Source: Desulfobulbaceae bacterium (GTDB lineage: Bacteria > Desulfobacterota > Desulfobulbia > Desulfobulbales > Desulfobulbaceae). From it: 64,000 nucleotides of DNA. The translations under genes and the position numbers were made by a program. Under the pieces are notes generated by a model, which was given only the letters and a program-made list of their open reading frames with translations, searched no databases and was not told the origin of the DNA. Of this stretch, positions 46,398 through 55,525 are shown in pieces; the stretch's first letter is position 1; each line of letters opens with the position of its first letter. The DNA lies in NCBI GenBank assembly GCA_023544645.1, contig JAMJFO010000009.1:14882-78881 (forward strand), written 5' to 3'.

Positions 46398-47366
46398 ATG
46401 CCCTTGGATCCTCTGAAAATGCGTTTCCTTAAAACCGGTCTGGAGCTCTTCACTTCAACGCGTGTTGTGCTGTTTTTGTTCGCACTGCTGCTCTGTTTTC
46501 TCATCCCCTTGACCATATTCAAAGAAGTCAAGCCCCTTCTCATGAAGCCGGTCACGATCATTCTGGCTGTTATCGGTTTCAACCTGCTGATATGCACCCT
46601 GCGCAGGCTGAAAAGCCTGCGGTATTCAACCCTGGTCATCCATCTTGGATTTATTATTATTCTTGCCGGAGGCCTGGTCAGCATGTCCGGTTTTGTCGCC
46701 ACCGTCAATGTCTATGAAGGAGATACCATAGATACGGTCTTTAACTGGGAAGTGGGACAGGACGTTCCCCTTGGTTATGACCTGCGGATAGCCGCGATTA
46801 ACCTGGATTTCTATCCTGTTCCGGTCAGAATCGGTGTTCTCAGAAATGGTCGGAAAGCGGCTCTTATTGAGACCCGCACCGATGATTTTTTTCTATTTGC
46901 AGAATACCGTGTCCAGGTCCTGCGACTGGACCCGCTGGCAAAGGTGGTATATCTTGCTGTTGCCTCCCCCGGCGGTGAGTCGGTAATCACCATGTCCACA
47001 GGCGGCCCCAATGAACTGCCGCCGGATTTTCCGTTGGATTTCAAGCTGGTGGCTTTTCAGGACCCCAAAGTCAGACGAATGTGGGTGGACCTGGAACTGT
47101 GGAAAGACAATGAACTGATGGTGGCCGGCACTTCAGAGGTGAACCATTCCCTCCGGTGGCAGGGAATGAAGTTTTTTCTCACCCAGGTCGCTACTGACAG
47201 TATGGGCAGGCCCTATGCCGGAATGCAGATCAGCAGAGATCCCGGGGTTCCTTATGTCTACGTCGGCTTTGCCGTTCTCTGCCTCGGGCTTTTCCTTGCC
47301 CTGGGAAGATGGATGTCGCTGACCGGCGGTGGGAAATCAGCGGTTAAGAAAAAGCCACCATTTTAG
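46398..47366 (+). CDS. ResB-like cytochrome c biogenesis protein
   Basis: About 322 residues. Three hydrophobic segments near the N-terminus (~20-40, ~50-65, ~75-97), a large periplasmic domain and one C-terminal helix (YVYVGFAVLCLGLFLALG) give the ResB (Ccs1) layout. ResB works with ResC to deliver heme for c-type cytochromes, needed for the multiheme proteins in this window. ResC is not adjacent. No clear ribosome site before 46398; an ATG at 46419 is an alternative. Confidence 0.82.
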   Translation: MPLDPLKMRFLKTGLELFTSTRVVLFLFALLLCFLIPLTIFKEVKPLLMKPVTIILAVIGFNLLICTLRRLKSLRYSTLVIHLGFIIILAGGLVSMSGFVATVNVYEGDTIDTVFNWEVGQDVPLGYDLRIAAINLDFYPVPVRIGVLRNGRKAALIETRTDDFFLFAEYRVQVLRLDPLAKVVYLAVASPGGESVITMSTGGPNELPPDFPLDFKLVAFQDPKVRRMWVDLELWKDNELMVAGTSEVNHSLRWQGMKFFLTQVATDSMGRPYAGMQISRDPGVPYVYVGFAVLCLGLFLALGRWMSLTGGGKSAVKKKPPF

Positions 47367-47402
47367 ACCGGTGAATATCTGCAGTTGCAACCAGGTTCCG
47401 GT

Positions 47403-48356
47403 TTATTTGCTTTCATCGGGAGAGGGCGGAGGATCCCCGGATGGCAGCCCGGCCGGTTTTTTTGATCCTATATTGCTGAAATCTACTTCCTTGTCCTCGC
47501 CCGGTTTGATATCGGGACCGCGGTGTCCCATTCTGGATACCTTGATATCGATTCCTGCCGCTTTTTCACCGGTTTTGATGTTGACACCAATTGGTTCGGG
47601 AGCTCCATAACGTCCTATAAGTCCCCCTTCCTGCAGTTGCCCTCCGCCCATAACGTCTCTGGCCATCAGGAAATATGTGTTATCACCGGCGACCTTCAGG
47701 AAATAACTCCCGTCCTTCCCTGTCGCTGTTGAAACAAAGAGTGGTATCTGGCCCAGCATCCGGGGAGTCGGAAATGCAAAAACGAAACAGTTCTCCACAG
47801 GGTTTCCATCCATGTCGCTTACGGTGCCCTTGATGAAAGTACTGCCGGATAATGCTTTTACTTTGCCCCGCCAAGGGCGGGCTTCCAGCGTGCCAAAATC
47901 AATATATCCTCCCTTGGTTATGGAAAACTCCTTCATTTCACGAGTGTTCGGCTTGTAATAGCGATAATATAAATCTCCTTTTCGGGGTTGACCAATCTGT
48001 TCCCCGGAGTTTCTCTTGATGGCCGAAAAGTAGTATTTCCCTGCAGGAAGCACTGCCAGAAATCTGCCGTCCGGAAGGATGTCCGTGCTCAGATTTATTG
48101 CAGGTACACGCATATATTGAGTCATTTTCGGAGGAGGCGCATCTCCGGCAATGTAAAATAGAACCTGTCCTCCTCCCATGGACTCGCCGTCTTTTACAAT
48201 AAACCGCCCGGTAACGGTGCCGGTTTGCTCCTGTACATCAACGGGGGCGCCGGGAGTTGTCGTTGCAGCAGAAACAATGGTGGCGATCATGCCGGAGAAA
48301 AAAAAGACAAGGAGAAAAAAGAAAAAGGATCCCTTTTGTGGATTGCTCATCTCCAT
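47403..48356 (-). CDS. Exported carboxypeptidase-regulatory-like (transthyretin-fold) protein A
   Basis: 317 residues with a signal peptide (SFFFFLLVFFFSGMIATIVS). Three or so beta-sandwich segments of the CarboxypepD_reg type follow: GTVTGRFIVKDGES, FIKGTVSDMDGNPVENC and KDGSYFLKVAGDNTYFLMA. A Pro-rich C-terminus ends PPPSPDESK. These domains are non-enzymatic and act as stalks or binding modules. It is a paralogue of the next gene and shares its strand. Confidence 0.75.
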   Translation of the reverse strand: MEMSNPQKGSFFFFLLVFFFSGMIATIVSAATTTPGAPVDVQEQTGTVTGRFIVKDGESMGGGQVLFYIAGDAPPPKMTQYMRVPAINLSTDILPDGRFLAVLPAGKYYFSAIKRNSGEQIGQPRKGDLYYRYYKPNTREMKEFSITKGGYIDFGTLEARPWRGKVKALSGSTFIKGTVSDMDGNPVENCFVFAFPTPRMLGQIPLFVSTATGKDGSYFLKVAGDNTYFLMARDVMGGGQLQEGGLIGRYGAPEPIGVNIKTGEKAAGIDIKVSRMGHRGPDIKPGEDKEVDFSNIGSKKPAGLPSGDPPPSPDESK

Positions 48357-48441
48357 GATTTTCGCCTCTCTTGCTAAAGGTAAGTCATGTATTTGTTTAC
48401 AGTTGTTGCCGGTGTGATCCCCTGGGAGGGAGACTTGTCAA

Positions 48442-49572
48442 TTACTCGAACAGTTTGCGGTCAGCATCAGGGATGGAAATATTTATGTTGTCAATCATTT
48501 GGCCGGCTTTGAAAGAAATTCCCTGCCACGGGTCTTCACCATAGAGACCTGCCATATCGTTTGATCTCGGAGCAGCGCCCAGTGTATCGCGAACAACCAG
48601 ACCGTAACTGCCGTCAACATCCAGCGGGATGAAATAATTGCCATCCGCATCCGTCCGGGTAATATTTTCAGCCTCCCGGGTAGGCGTGGCAGCATCTCCG
48701 GTTCGATAGGCGATCACGTATGCTTCTGCGACAGGCAGTCCCCTGCTGTCTGTTACTTTTCCTTTTATCCCATAGGCGCCGCTATTTGCCGAATCTTCAA
48801 GGGTCACATAATTGTTGTTTTTGATTTCCGGTGATTCGACAAATGCTAAACGGTCGGCCTTTGGATAGCATGGGATTTCTATCCGTACTTTTTTGCCGGG
48901 CTTCACCTCGATGGGATTGGACGGGATGTAGCAGAAGAGATCGCCTTTCCGCAATGGTCGGATTTCGTTTCCTCCAGCGATGCTCCGGGCAATTACCACA
49001 TATTTGTCCGGCACCAGACGTACGTTGAAAGTCCCGTCCTCATCCACAGCCTGCATGAAGCCGAGTCCTTTGTCAGCCAGGAAGCCAAGTCCTTTGAATT
49101 TTCTGGCATCCATGGTGTAAAAAGCGACATGTGCGCCTTGAACCGGTTTGCCTTTGTAAAGCACCACTCCTTGCGCAGAGGTTTCTCCATCGGTATACAC
49201 AGGTTGTTTTACCTGGTGGGCCATTAAGGAAATCCATAAATTTCTGGAACCCACCCGAAGTGGATTCGCTCCGTGGTAGGCGGAAAAGTTTTTTTCACCA
49301 TCTTTTCCAGTGGCAATAAAATAATACGTCCCCGGTTCCAGCTGCAGAGAATATGATCCCTTTTCATTTGCGGGGCTGGAAGTCAGATAGGGACTATTGG
49401 CGCGTAATTGTTCATACGTTTTGAATACCTGCACCTCGGCCCCTGCCAATGGCCCGAACTCGGCAAACACACGACCTTCAATCTTTATGTCCCCGGCAGG
49501 AGAATAGGCGGGGATCATCAATATCACCAACGCAAGGAAGACCGGCGCTGATCTGCAAAGCTTCAACAACAT
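48442..49572 (-). CDS. Exported carboxypeptidase-regulatory-like (transthyretin-fold) protein B
   Basis: 376 residues, signal peptide (FLALVILMIPAYSPAG). Repeated modules include EGRVFAEFGPLAGAEVQVF, AQGVVLYKGKPVQGAHVAF and IKGKVTDSRGLPVAEAYVI, each with the 'gxVxdxxGxPvxxaxV' signature and a following 'DGxYxxxL' strand. Both copies also share the RKGDLFCYIP/RKGDLYYRYY stretch. It is upstream of the first copy on the same strand, 85 bp apart. Confidence 0.75.
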   Translation of the reverse strand: MLLKLCRSAPVFLALVILMIPAYSPAGDIKIEGRVFAEFGPLAGAEVQVFKTYEQLRANSPYLTSSPANEKGSYSLQLEPGTYYFIATGKDGEKNFSAYHGANPLRVGSRNLWISLMAHQVKQPVYTDGETSAQGVVLYKGKPVQGAHVAFYTMDARKFKGLGFLADKGLGFMQAVDEDGTFNVRLVPDKYVVIARSIAGGNEIRPLRKGDLFCYIPSNPIEVKPGKKVRIEIPCYPKADRLAFVESPEIKNNNYVTLEDSANSGAYGIKGKVTDSRGLPVAEAYVIAYRTGDAATPTREAENITRTDADGNYFIPLDVDGSYGLVVRDTLGAAPRSNDMAGLYGEDPWQGISFKAGQMIDNINISIPDADRKLFE

Positions 49573-49588
49573 GATTTTTTGTTTTGAT

Positions 49589-49616
49589 TTGACAACTGAT
49601 GGACCCGGAATAGAAT
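49589..49616 (+). promoter_or_regulatory. Sigma-70 promoter before the exported methyltransferase gene
   Basis: TTGACA (49589-49594), a 16-base spacer and TAGAAT (49611-49616). The -35 is perfect and the -10 has one mismatch. It lies in an 80-bp divergent gap. Confidence 0.6.
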
Positions 49617-49664
49617 GTATATTACCATTAAGTATATATTAAATTCAATGCGATGGAACTTTTA

Positions 49665-50735
49665 ATGTCAAGCCGGACATGTTTTCTCTTCGTGGTTGTT
49701 GTTTTTTCTGTGTTTATCAGCGGGACGCTCTCACCCGTCCAGGCAAAGCCGCGCCTGGAAATTGCTGTCAAACGCCAGCAGATCCGCAACGACTATGTGC
49801 GATTCGAGACCATTATTGATGAGTTGGATATAACCAGAGGTATGACCATTGTGGATATCGGTTCGGGACCGGGCTATGCTTCCTTTTTATTTGCCGAGAA
49901 ACTGGAGGGAACCGGGGCGGTATATCCAACAGATATTCGCGAGGACTTTGTCGGGTATATAGATGAAGAGGCAGAAAGGAGAGGCCTGACCAACCTTTTT
50001 CCCGTTGTCGTGAACGATACGGAGCTGGATGATTTTTACGGCAGACATCATTTTGATATCGTTTTTGTTTCAAACGTCTATCACGCAATTGATAATCGAG
50101 TGGAATATTTCAGAGAATTACGTAAATCCCTGAACCCCGGCGCGCAGGTGGTTTTCATTCTTTACAACCAGGTCCCCCTGTTTACTGTGGATGACTTTTA
50201 TGAAACAGAGGGCATTATAGGTTTTCTTTCTCAGGCCGGAGACGATGATCCCTTTGTCCGGTATTTATCCGATGAAACCAAACTGCTTGTCGCAGAAAAG
50301 ACCGCAACCCGGAAGCTTGAAAAAAGGCTTGTTGAAGATTTTAATCAAATGCTCCTGAACCCGCATTTTTTCAGAGACTTTTATGACGGTTCATATTTTA
50401 GAAAAGATATGTTTGATGCTGCTGAACGGGAACTGGCAAATTGGTTGTTGATGGTACTCAAGGAGGATGGAGCGCTGGAAGCGCCTGTTGACCAGCTTGA
50501 TGCAAAGACGATGCGCAGGGTCATCAAGTTCAATCGGCTGTTTTTTCAAAGCCGTTTCGGCGATTATCTCGCAAATAATGCGATGGGGGCCTATGTCCCA
50601 GCCGGTGACGCCAACCGCCATACAAGCAAATATGAGATGTTGCGTGAACTCAATGCAGCTGGGTATAAATTTGTCAAAGAGGTGCGGCTGTCAGCCTATT
50701 TTGACGGAATTATCATGGTGCCGGTCACTCCCTGA
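49665..50735 (+). CDS. SAM-dependent methyltransferase with signal peptide (copy 1)
   Basis: About 356 residues. A hydrophobic signal (CFLFVVVVFSVFISGTLS, cleavage near VQA) precedes a class I methyltransferase fold with SAM motif I VDIGSGPGYASF. Motif II is YPTDI and the later VSNVYHAI is motif IV-like. The C-terminal ~150 residues are an extra helical region with no recognised domain. Export of a SAM enzyme is odd, because SAM is cytoplasmic. The hydrophobic N-terminus may instead be a membrane anchor with the enzyme facing inward. The start ATG at 49665 follows TTTTA; one at 49653 is also possible. Its last 11 bases overlap the convergent DUF1566 gene. Confidence 0.78.
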   Translation: MSSRTCFLFVVVVFSVFISGTLSPVQAKPRLEIAVKRQQIRNDYVRFETIIDELDITRGMTIVDIGSGPGYASFLFAEKLEGTGAVYPTDIREDFVGYIDEEAERRGLTNLFPVVVNDTELDDFYGRHHFDIVFVSNVYHAIDNRVEYFRELRKSLNPGAQVVFILYNQVPLFTVDDFYETEGIIGFLSQAGDDDPFVRYLSDETKLLVAEKTATRKLEKRLVEDFNQMLLNPHFFRDFYDGSYFRKDMFDAAERELANWLLMVLKEDGALEAPVDQLDAKTMRRVIKFNRLFFQSRFGDYLANNAMGAYVPAGDANRHTSKYEMLRELNAAGYKFVKEVRLSAYFDGIIMVPVTP

Positions 50736-51423
50736 ACCCGTCCGGAGACGGAGCAGCGTCTATCTCCAAAACATTGCGCACCGGCCAGACACCCAAGGCA
50801 TCTGTCACTTTATTGCCCATGCGGCTGGAGCCTGATGCCCCGTACAGCTTCTTGCTGACATGGATGCTGCCCCTGCTGAGACCGACGTTAAACGCGCCAA
50901 AGGTATATACGGGATTGGTTGTGGAGGACCAATACCAGGTGGACTGGACATTGGAAAAAGGGTGGCCCCAGGCCAGGCCGGGGTCGTGGCGTGAATAATC
51001 GATCAGGCTCCGCAGTTCATTGATATTGGGCAGGCGCCAGTCACCGGCAGTGGATTTATCGGTAAGGCCGCATCTGCCGTTGGCAAGATTGTTGCTCCAG
51101 GTCAGGGCTGATTGCCAGTCCAGCGTTCCGTTTTTTCTTGGGATTCCCCCCGCAGTATCAGTGCAGTTTGCATCTCTGAGCCAAATCAATCCGGTCAGGT
51201 TGTCGGTTATAGTCCCATTTTTATTGTCGGTAAAGCGGGGGGAAGGTAACGCTGCGCCTGCCTGTATCTCCCCGTCCTGCCCGGTATTGGCACAGTCGAT
51301 AATAATTCCGTTGGCACTGTAGCAGGTATTCTGTCCGGTCTGCGGAATTTGAATGGGTGCTGCAATGGCGCTGACAGCCAGAAACAGCACAGGGAAGGTG
51401 GTGGTCCCAAGACCTTTAAACAT
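50725..51423 (-). CDS. Exported DUF1566 (Lcl C-terminal-like) protein, single domain
   Basis: 232 residues with a signal peptide (TTTFPVLFLAVSAIAA). It contains a Cys-bracketed segment (TGQNTCYSANGIIIDC), then TGLIWLRDAN and the DUF1566 core with GDWRLPNINELRSLIDY and YWSSTTNP ... VWPVRN. DUF1566 has a C-type-lectin-like fold and is found in bacterial adhesins. Third gene of the minus-strand trio. Confidence 0.82.
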   Translation of the reverse strand: MFKGLGTTTFPVLFLAVSAIAAPIQIPQTGQNTCYSANGIIIDCANTGQDGEIQAGAALPSPRFTDNKNGTITDNLTGLIWLRDANCTDTAGGIPRKNGTLDWQSALTWSNNLANGRCGLTDKSTAGDWRLPNINELRSLIDYSRHDPGLAWGHPFSNVQSTWYWSSTTNPVYTFGAFNVGLSRGSIHVSKKLYGASGSSRMGNKVTDALGVWPVRNVLEIDAAPSPDGFRE

Positions 51424-51467
51424 GTTTTACTCCTCTTTTGGCAACAGGATTTATGGCAGCGGTACGG

Positions 51468-52661
51468 TTATTGAGAATTATCGCATACCGGCCAGACGCT
51501 TGACTTTATTTTTTTGGCAACAGGGGCCACGGCGCCATCCTGCATGCTTATGTTCCAGGCGTTCCAGGTTGCGTATGCATATGAGGTGGATGTCCAGTAC
51601 CTGTATGCATCAATATTACGGAATCCCGAACTTTCCAGCCAGGCGGCGCTGTTCTCCTGTCCACGGTGTATCAGGCTTGTGAGTTCGTTACGGTTTGGCA
51701 GCCGCCAGGCGTTTCTTCCCAGAAATTGATTGGTATTCAGGCATTGGATATAGTCCAGGGCTTCCTGCTGTGTTTTGTGCGTCCCAGGGGCGCATGCCGA
51801 TGGGCCGGGAGTCCGGCTGTTTTTACTCCATATCAGGCCGGTCAGGTTGTCGGTGATTGTCTGGTCGGTGTCGGTGAACCTGGGCCGGGGCCAGGCCGCA
51901 CCAGACTGAATTTCTCCGTCCTGGCCGGTGCCGGCACAGGAAATGGCCGCGCCCGCACTGTTGTAACAATGGGTTTGACCGGTTTTTGCCACAGGCAAAG
52001 TCCCCGGTTCGCCGGTTCGTACGGGCCAGAGATAACCGACATTCGGTTTGCCGCGGCCGGCCACGATGCCTCCGTACATGGAGACACTCCATGCATAGGG
52101 AGGGTATGGAGCGTAGGTGGTTGAAGTCCAGTAGTAGTCCGGCCGGGTATTGAAAAAACCATGCGACTGCAGCCAGTCCACCTGGTTGCCTTGCTTGGTG
52201 GTCAGGCTTTCCAGTTCATTGATATTGGGCAGGCGCCAGTCGTCATGGCCCAGGTGTTTTTTTTGGTTGAGATTGTTGATGAAATCCAATGCCTGCGGCC
52301 AGGTTGTAAGGCCATCGACAGGATCAGCGTTGGCTGTCCATATCAGTCCGGTCAGTCTATCGGTGATGGTCTGGTCGTTGTTGGTTGTAAAACGCGGGCT
52401 GGGCCAGGCGAGGCCGACGCGCAGCTCACCATCCTGGCCGGTTCCTTCGCAGTTGATGACAGCGGAGGGACCGGTTGCTTTGTAGCAGAAAGCCTGTCCG
52501 GTTTGAGCAATTTGCACGGGTATCGGGGCAGCGTGGGTGGGAACTGCGGTAATGTGGCCAATTGCCGGGAGGGGGAATATGCTCATGATGGGTGACAACG
52601 TCGTGCACAACCCGAGCAAAGATAGATTTGCCCACCATTTCATTTTCATATTATCTGCCAT
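51468..52661 (-). CDS. Exported DUF1566 protein, tandem domains
   Basis: 397 residues with an N-terminal signal. It contains two complete copies of the unit seen in the neighbour: TGQAFCYKATG...NC then LTGLIWTAN then DDWRLPNINELESL, and TGQTHCYNSAGAAISC then LTGLIWSKN then NAWRLPNRNELTSLI. Both end in LWPVR/VWPVC. The ATG lies directly after the stop of the upstream gene (TGA ATG), so translation is coupled. Likely an envelope or surface binding protein. Confidence 0.82.
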   Translation of the reverse strand: MADNMKMKWWANLSLLGLCTTLSPIMSIFPLPAIGHITAVPTHAAPIPVQIAQTGQAFCYKATGPSAVINCEGTGQDGELRVGLAWPSPRFTTNNDQTITDRLTGLIWTANADPVDGLTTWPQALDFINNLNQKKHLGHDDWRLPNINELESLTTKQGNQVDWLQSHGFFNTRPDYYWTSTTYAPYPPYAWSVSMYGGIVAGRGKPNVGYLWPVRTGEPGTLPVAKTGQTHCYNSAGAAISCAGTGQDGEIQSGAAWPRPRFTDTDQTITDNLTGLIWSKNSRTPGPSACAPGTHKTQQEALDYIQCLNTNQFLGRNAWRLPNRNELTSLIHRGQENSAAWLESSGFRNIDAYRYWTSTSYAYATWNAWNISMQDGAVAPVAKKIKSSVWPVCDNSQ

Positions 52662-53612
52662 TCATGGAACAGGAGAAACGACGCGGAACCCGACGCCGGC
52701 GGTCTGGCTTGCCGGGGGGTGTACGCGCATGGATGCCCGGACATAATCGGGCTTGGAGCGCCAACTTCCCCCGCGAGGGACATGTCGCCGGCCCGCTTCC
52801 GGGCCACGGGGATTATTCTTGGGACTGTTGGCATAGTAATTTTTGCCGTACCAGTCACCGGTCCATTGCCAGACATTTCCCATCATGTCGTACAGGCCGA
52901 AGTCATTTGGTTCGAAGCTTCCCACCGGCGCAGTGTAGAGGTGCCCGTCGTTACAGTTATGAACCGTTTTTTTCGCAAAAGCCTGTCTGGCTGTCAGATC
53001 ACTTACATTGGCGTATCGGCAGGCAGCATCCACCTCGTTGCCCCAATAATTTCTATGAATAGTGCCGGCGCGGGCGGCATACTCCCATTCAGCTTCGGTG
53101 GGGAGCCGGTAAGTCCTGCCGCTCTGCTCTGTCAGCCACTTGGTGAATGCAACAACATCGTTCCATGATACGCATACGACCGGGTGGTCGTCTGATTGGG
53201 TGAAACCAGGGTTTCGCCAATTGTTCCGGAAAAGCCAGGACCACTGTCCATCAGCACCCGTGGCAAAACAGCCGCCGCCATCTTCCGCGGTTGTTCGGTA
53301 ACCGGTGGCAATAACAAATTTTCGGAATTGACCTGTTGTAACGCTGAATTTCCCCATTTTGAAGGAATCCACGCAGACTTCATGGACTGGGTTTTCATTT
53401 TTTTCGCCATCGCCAAATGAGTCACCCATCATGAAACAACCGCCGGCCACGTGGACAAACTCCATATCCGCCAGCGGTTCAAACAGGGGGGGTGCAGATG
53501 AGGTTTCCATGGTTGCCTCCGACGCGTAAGAGACATGTCCGCGGTCAATAACTGCTGTCCAGGTAAGGAAAAACAGAATAAGGAGTATCGCAGCAACCTT
53601 CGGTCTTCGCAT
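52662..53612 (-). CDS. Exported FGE-sulfatase-fold (SUMF1) protein
   Basis: 316 residues with a signal/anchor (KVAAILLILFFLTW). The FGE-sulfatase domain runs from EFVHVAGGCFMMGDSFGDG through RLPTEAEWEYAAR, DMMGNVWQWTGDW and PRGGSWRSKP to VGFRVV. True formylglycine-generating enzymes need a Cys pair in the active site and a sulfatase partner; no sulfatase gene is nearby. It is more likely a binding or structural member of the fold. First gene of the trio. The ATG at 53612 follows AGGGAAG. Confidence 0.82.
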   Translation of the reverse strand: MRRPKVAAILLILFFLTWTAVIDRGHVSYASEATMETSSAPPLFEPLADMEFVHVAGGCFMMGDSFGDGEKNENPVHEVCVDSFKMGKFSVTTGQFRKFVIATGYRTTAEDGGGCFATGADGQWSWLFRNNWRNPGFTQSDDHPVVCVSWNDVVAFTKWLTEQSGRTYRLPTEAEWEYAARAGTIHRNYWGNEVDAACRYANVSDLTARQAFAKKTVHNCNDGHLYTAPVGSFEPNDFGLYDMMGNVWQWTGDWYGKNYYANSPKNNPRGPEAGRRHVPRGGSWRSKPDYVRASMRVHPPASQTAGVGFRVVSPVP

Positions 53613-53949
53613 AACTATCTTCCCTTGCCGTCTTGTATCCGGCAAAATCGCTGCCACGGAGCGGGCCCGGTGGAAATACAACTAAACATGGTGAAAATGA
53701 AAAACATCCTGTGGCCGTGGTTATTGCCGGCAGTCAGGCAATAATTGCGTCTCCTGAAAAGATTGATGCAGGAGATGATTTCTCCCGTGGGGAGAGTTGT
53801 ACATTTTACCCATGGGTAATTATATGATAGTATTTATTTACATCAATATAAGTTTAGAGCAAATCGGCGCTGTACCGGGTGGAATAAGGTTTGTTGGTTA
53901 GGTTTTCATGTCTTGTTTCAGCATGTTAAGTAGTGCTAAGAGGTGGGTG
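53613..53949. other. Divergent regulatory region
   Basis: 337 bp between the FGE-fold gene and the SH3-like protein gene. It holds the perfect 14-bp palindrome TTACCCATGGGTAA at 53806-53819 followed by an AT-rich run with TATGATAG. No gene is evident. Confidence 0.5.
53806..53819. promoter_or_regulatory. 14-bp perfect palindrome
   Basis: TTACCCATGGGTAA lies in the divergent gap and could be an operator serving one or both flanking transcripts. Confidence 0.4.
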
Positions 53950-54618
53950 ATGATCAAGCTTTTCATCGTGTTTTTTTCTCTTTTTTTCCCTTTTACTGCC
54001 TATGGGGATCTACCGGCGGGATATTTCTCCAACCTGGAAAGTGTGAGAATCAAGAATGCTCAGTCATATCTTGCATATTTTCATTATAATCCCGGATCAA
54101 CGGTTATATTGAATGAGCTTAACCGGGATCTTTCGGGAGAATATGGATTTGCCGTAACTGATGTAGCCAGGATAACCGTAAAAGTTGACGCAGAGGAAAC
54201 CTATCTCATAACATATGATGAAGGACTTCCGGCAGGCCCGAATTTTACCTTCTACAAGTTGGATGGGCCGGATATGCAATCTGTTGGAAGCATTAATGGG
54301 ATTAATTTATATTGGCCGAGGGCAAGGAATTTTTATACATCGGGCGTCCTCCATTCCATGTATGATCAAAGAAGAAAATATGTATTGCTCAACGGGAAGA
54401 TCCGGGAAGTTCAGCAGCCATTCATGTATGTCGGCAAAGAAAGTGAATTAAGCGAGAATATAATTATTTATTCCTCACAGGCATTACAGGATGAAGTGGG
54501 ATACCTGCCGGCCGGCGCAAAGGTTTCCGTATTGCTGGCGGATAATGATTTTTATCTGATCAAAACATCTTTTGGTCTTGTTGGCTGGATGAAGATAGAA
54601 AAAGAGAGCAAAAAATAA
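53950..54618 (+). CDS. Exported protein with C-terminal SH3-like domain
   Basis: About 222 residues. A signal peptide (IKLFIVFFSLFFPFTAYG) is followed by a beta-rich domain without clear homology (~20-165). The last ~50 residues (YLPAGAKVSVLLADNDFYLI, GLVGWMKIEKE) form a bacterial SH3-like domain as found in cell-wall-associated proteins. The ATG at 53950 follows GGTGG. The next gene starts 36 bp later. Confidence 0.72.
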   Translation: MIKLFIVFFSLFFPFTAYGDLPAGYFSNLESVRIKNAQSYLAYFHYNPGSTVILNELNRDLSGEYGFAVTDVARITVKVDAEETYLITYDEGLPAGPNFTFYKLDGPDMQSVGSINGINLYWPRARNFYTSGVLHSMYDQRRKYVLLNGKIREVQQPFMYVGKESELSENIIIYSSQALQDEVGYLPAGAKVSVLLADNDFYLIKTSFGLVGWMKIEKESKK

Positions 54619-54654
54619 AAAAGTATTTCAACTTCACGAAATTAGATAAAATAA

Positions 54655-55356
54655 TTGAAAAGATATTTACATCCGCAATCACTGGTTGCCGGCCTCATTT
54701 TTCTGCTGTTGCTGCTCCAATGCGGCCCTGTTCCGGCCCAAGAACAACTTTCCATCCGGGAAAAGCGCCGGCAGCTTATTCCCCTTGATAAACTGAAGGT
54801 TTTTCTCGAAGCTCCGAAAAGGGTGCAGACCATGCAGCCGGAGAGGGTTCTGGATGCGCTTGGTGTGCGGCAAGGCGAAATAGCGGCCGACATAGGCGCC
54901 GGCACCGGTTTTTTTTCATTTTATCTGGCCCAACGAGTCGGGGATGAGGGCAGGGTGTATGCCGTGGAGATCGAGGACGAACTGGTTGACTTTATCCGCG
55001 AGAAAATGGAAGCCCGCGGTGTAACGAATATTGTGCCGGTAAAATCTTCTGAAGGCTCCCCGCGCCTGCCGCAATCCTGCTGTGATAAAATACTTATAGC
55101 AAATACCTACATATATTTTGAAAATCCCGTCGCTTTTATGGAAAATGTGCGGACAGCGCTCCGCCCCGGGGGACTGGTGGGCATCATTGAACTTGATGCA
55201 CAAAAGACGCAGTCAAAACGAAAATTGTTATTGGGGACCCGGGGAAGAGTGGTGCGCGAGGTTGTTGATGAAATGCAGAGAGCGGGTTTTATCCTCAGCA
55301 ATTCCTACGGCTTTCTCGAATCACGATTTTACCTGGTGTTTCGTTTGCAGGAGTAG
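54655..55356 (+). CDS. SAM-dependent methyltransferase with signal peptide (copy 2)
   Basis: 233 residues, starting with TTG immediately after a stop codon, so no upstream start is possible in that frame. A signal-like segment (LVAGLIFLLLLLQCGPVPAQ) precedes a class I methyltransferase with motif I ADIGAGTGFFSFYLAQ and motif II VYAVEIEDELV. It is shorter than the copy at 49665 and lacks its C-terminal extension. The pair flank the CLec-fold genes. Confidence 0.76.
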   Translation: MKRYLHPQSLVAGLIFLLLLLQCGPVPAQEQLSIREKRRQLIPLDKLKVFLEAPKRVQTMQPERVLDALGVRQGEIAADIGAGTGFFSFYLAQRVGDEGRVYAVEIEDELVDFIREKMEARGVTNIVPVKSSEGSPRLPQSCCDKILIANTYIYFENPVAFMENVRTALRPGGLVGIIELDAQKTQSKRKLLLGTRGRVVREVVDEMQRAGFILSNSYGFLESRFYLVFRLQE

Positions 55357-55525
55357 CTGTCTGATCCTGCTCATCCAGCGGTTGCAAATGTAAAATGGAG
55401 GTAAATGCGCAATGCGTGTTGCCTTGCCCCGCGAGTATTTACTCCACCGGATATGTCTGCACAAGCTTACCGATGCATATTTGTTATAGCCGGAAGATAC
55501 AAAGCCCAGGGAAAAGCAGGTTTGG

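Noticed and set aside
50725-53612. Diversity-generating retroelement acting on the C-type-lectin-fold genes
   Set aside because: DUF1566 and FGE folds are typical targets, but no reverse transcriptase gene or template/variable repeat pair with adenine-specific differences was seen in the window.
52662-53612. Sulfatase-activating formylglycine-generating enzyme
   Set aside because: The fold matches, but no sulfatase lies nearby and the paired active-site cysteines could not be confirmed, so only the fold is claimed.
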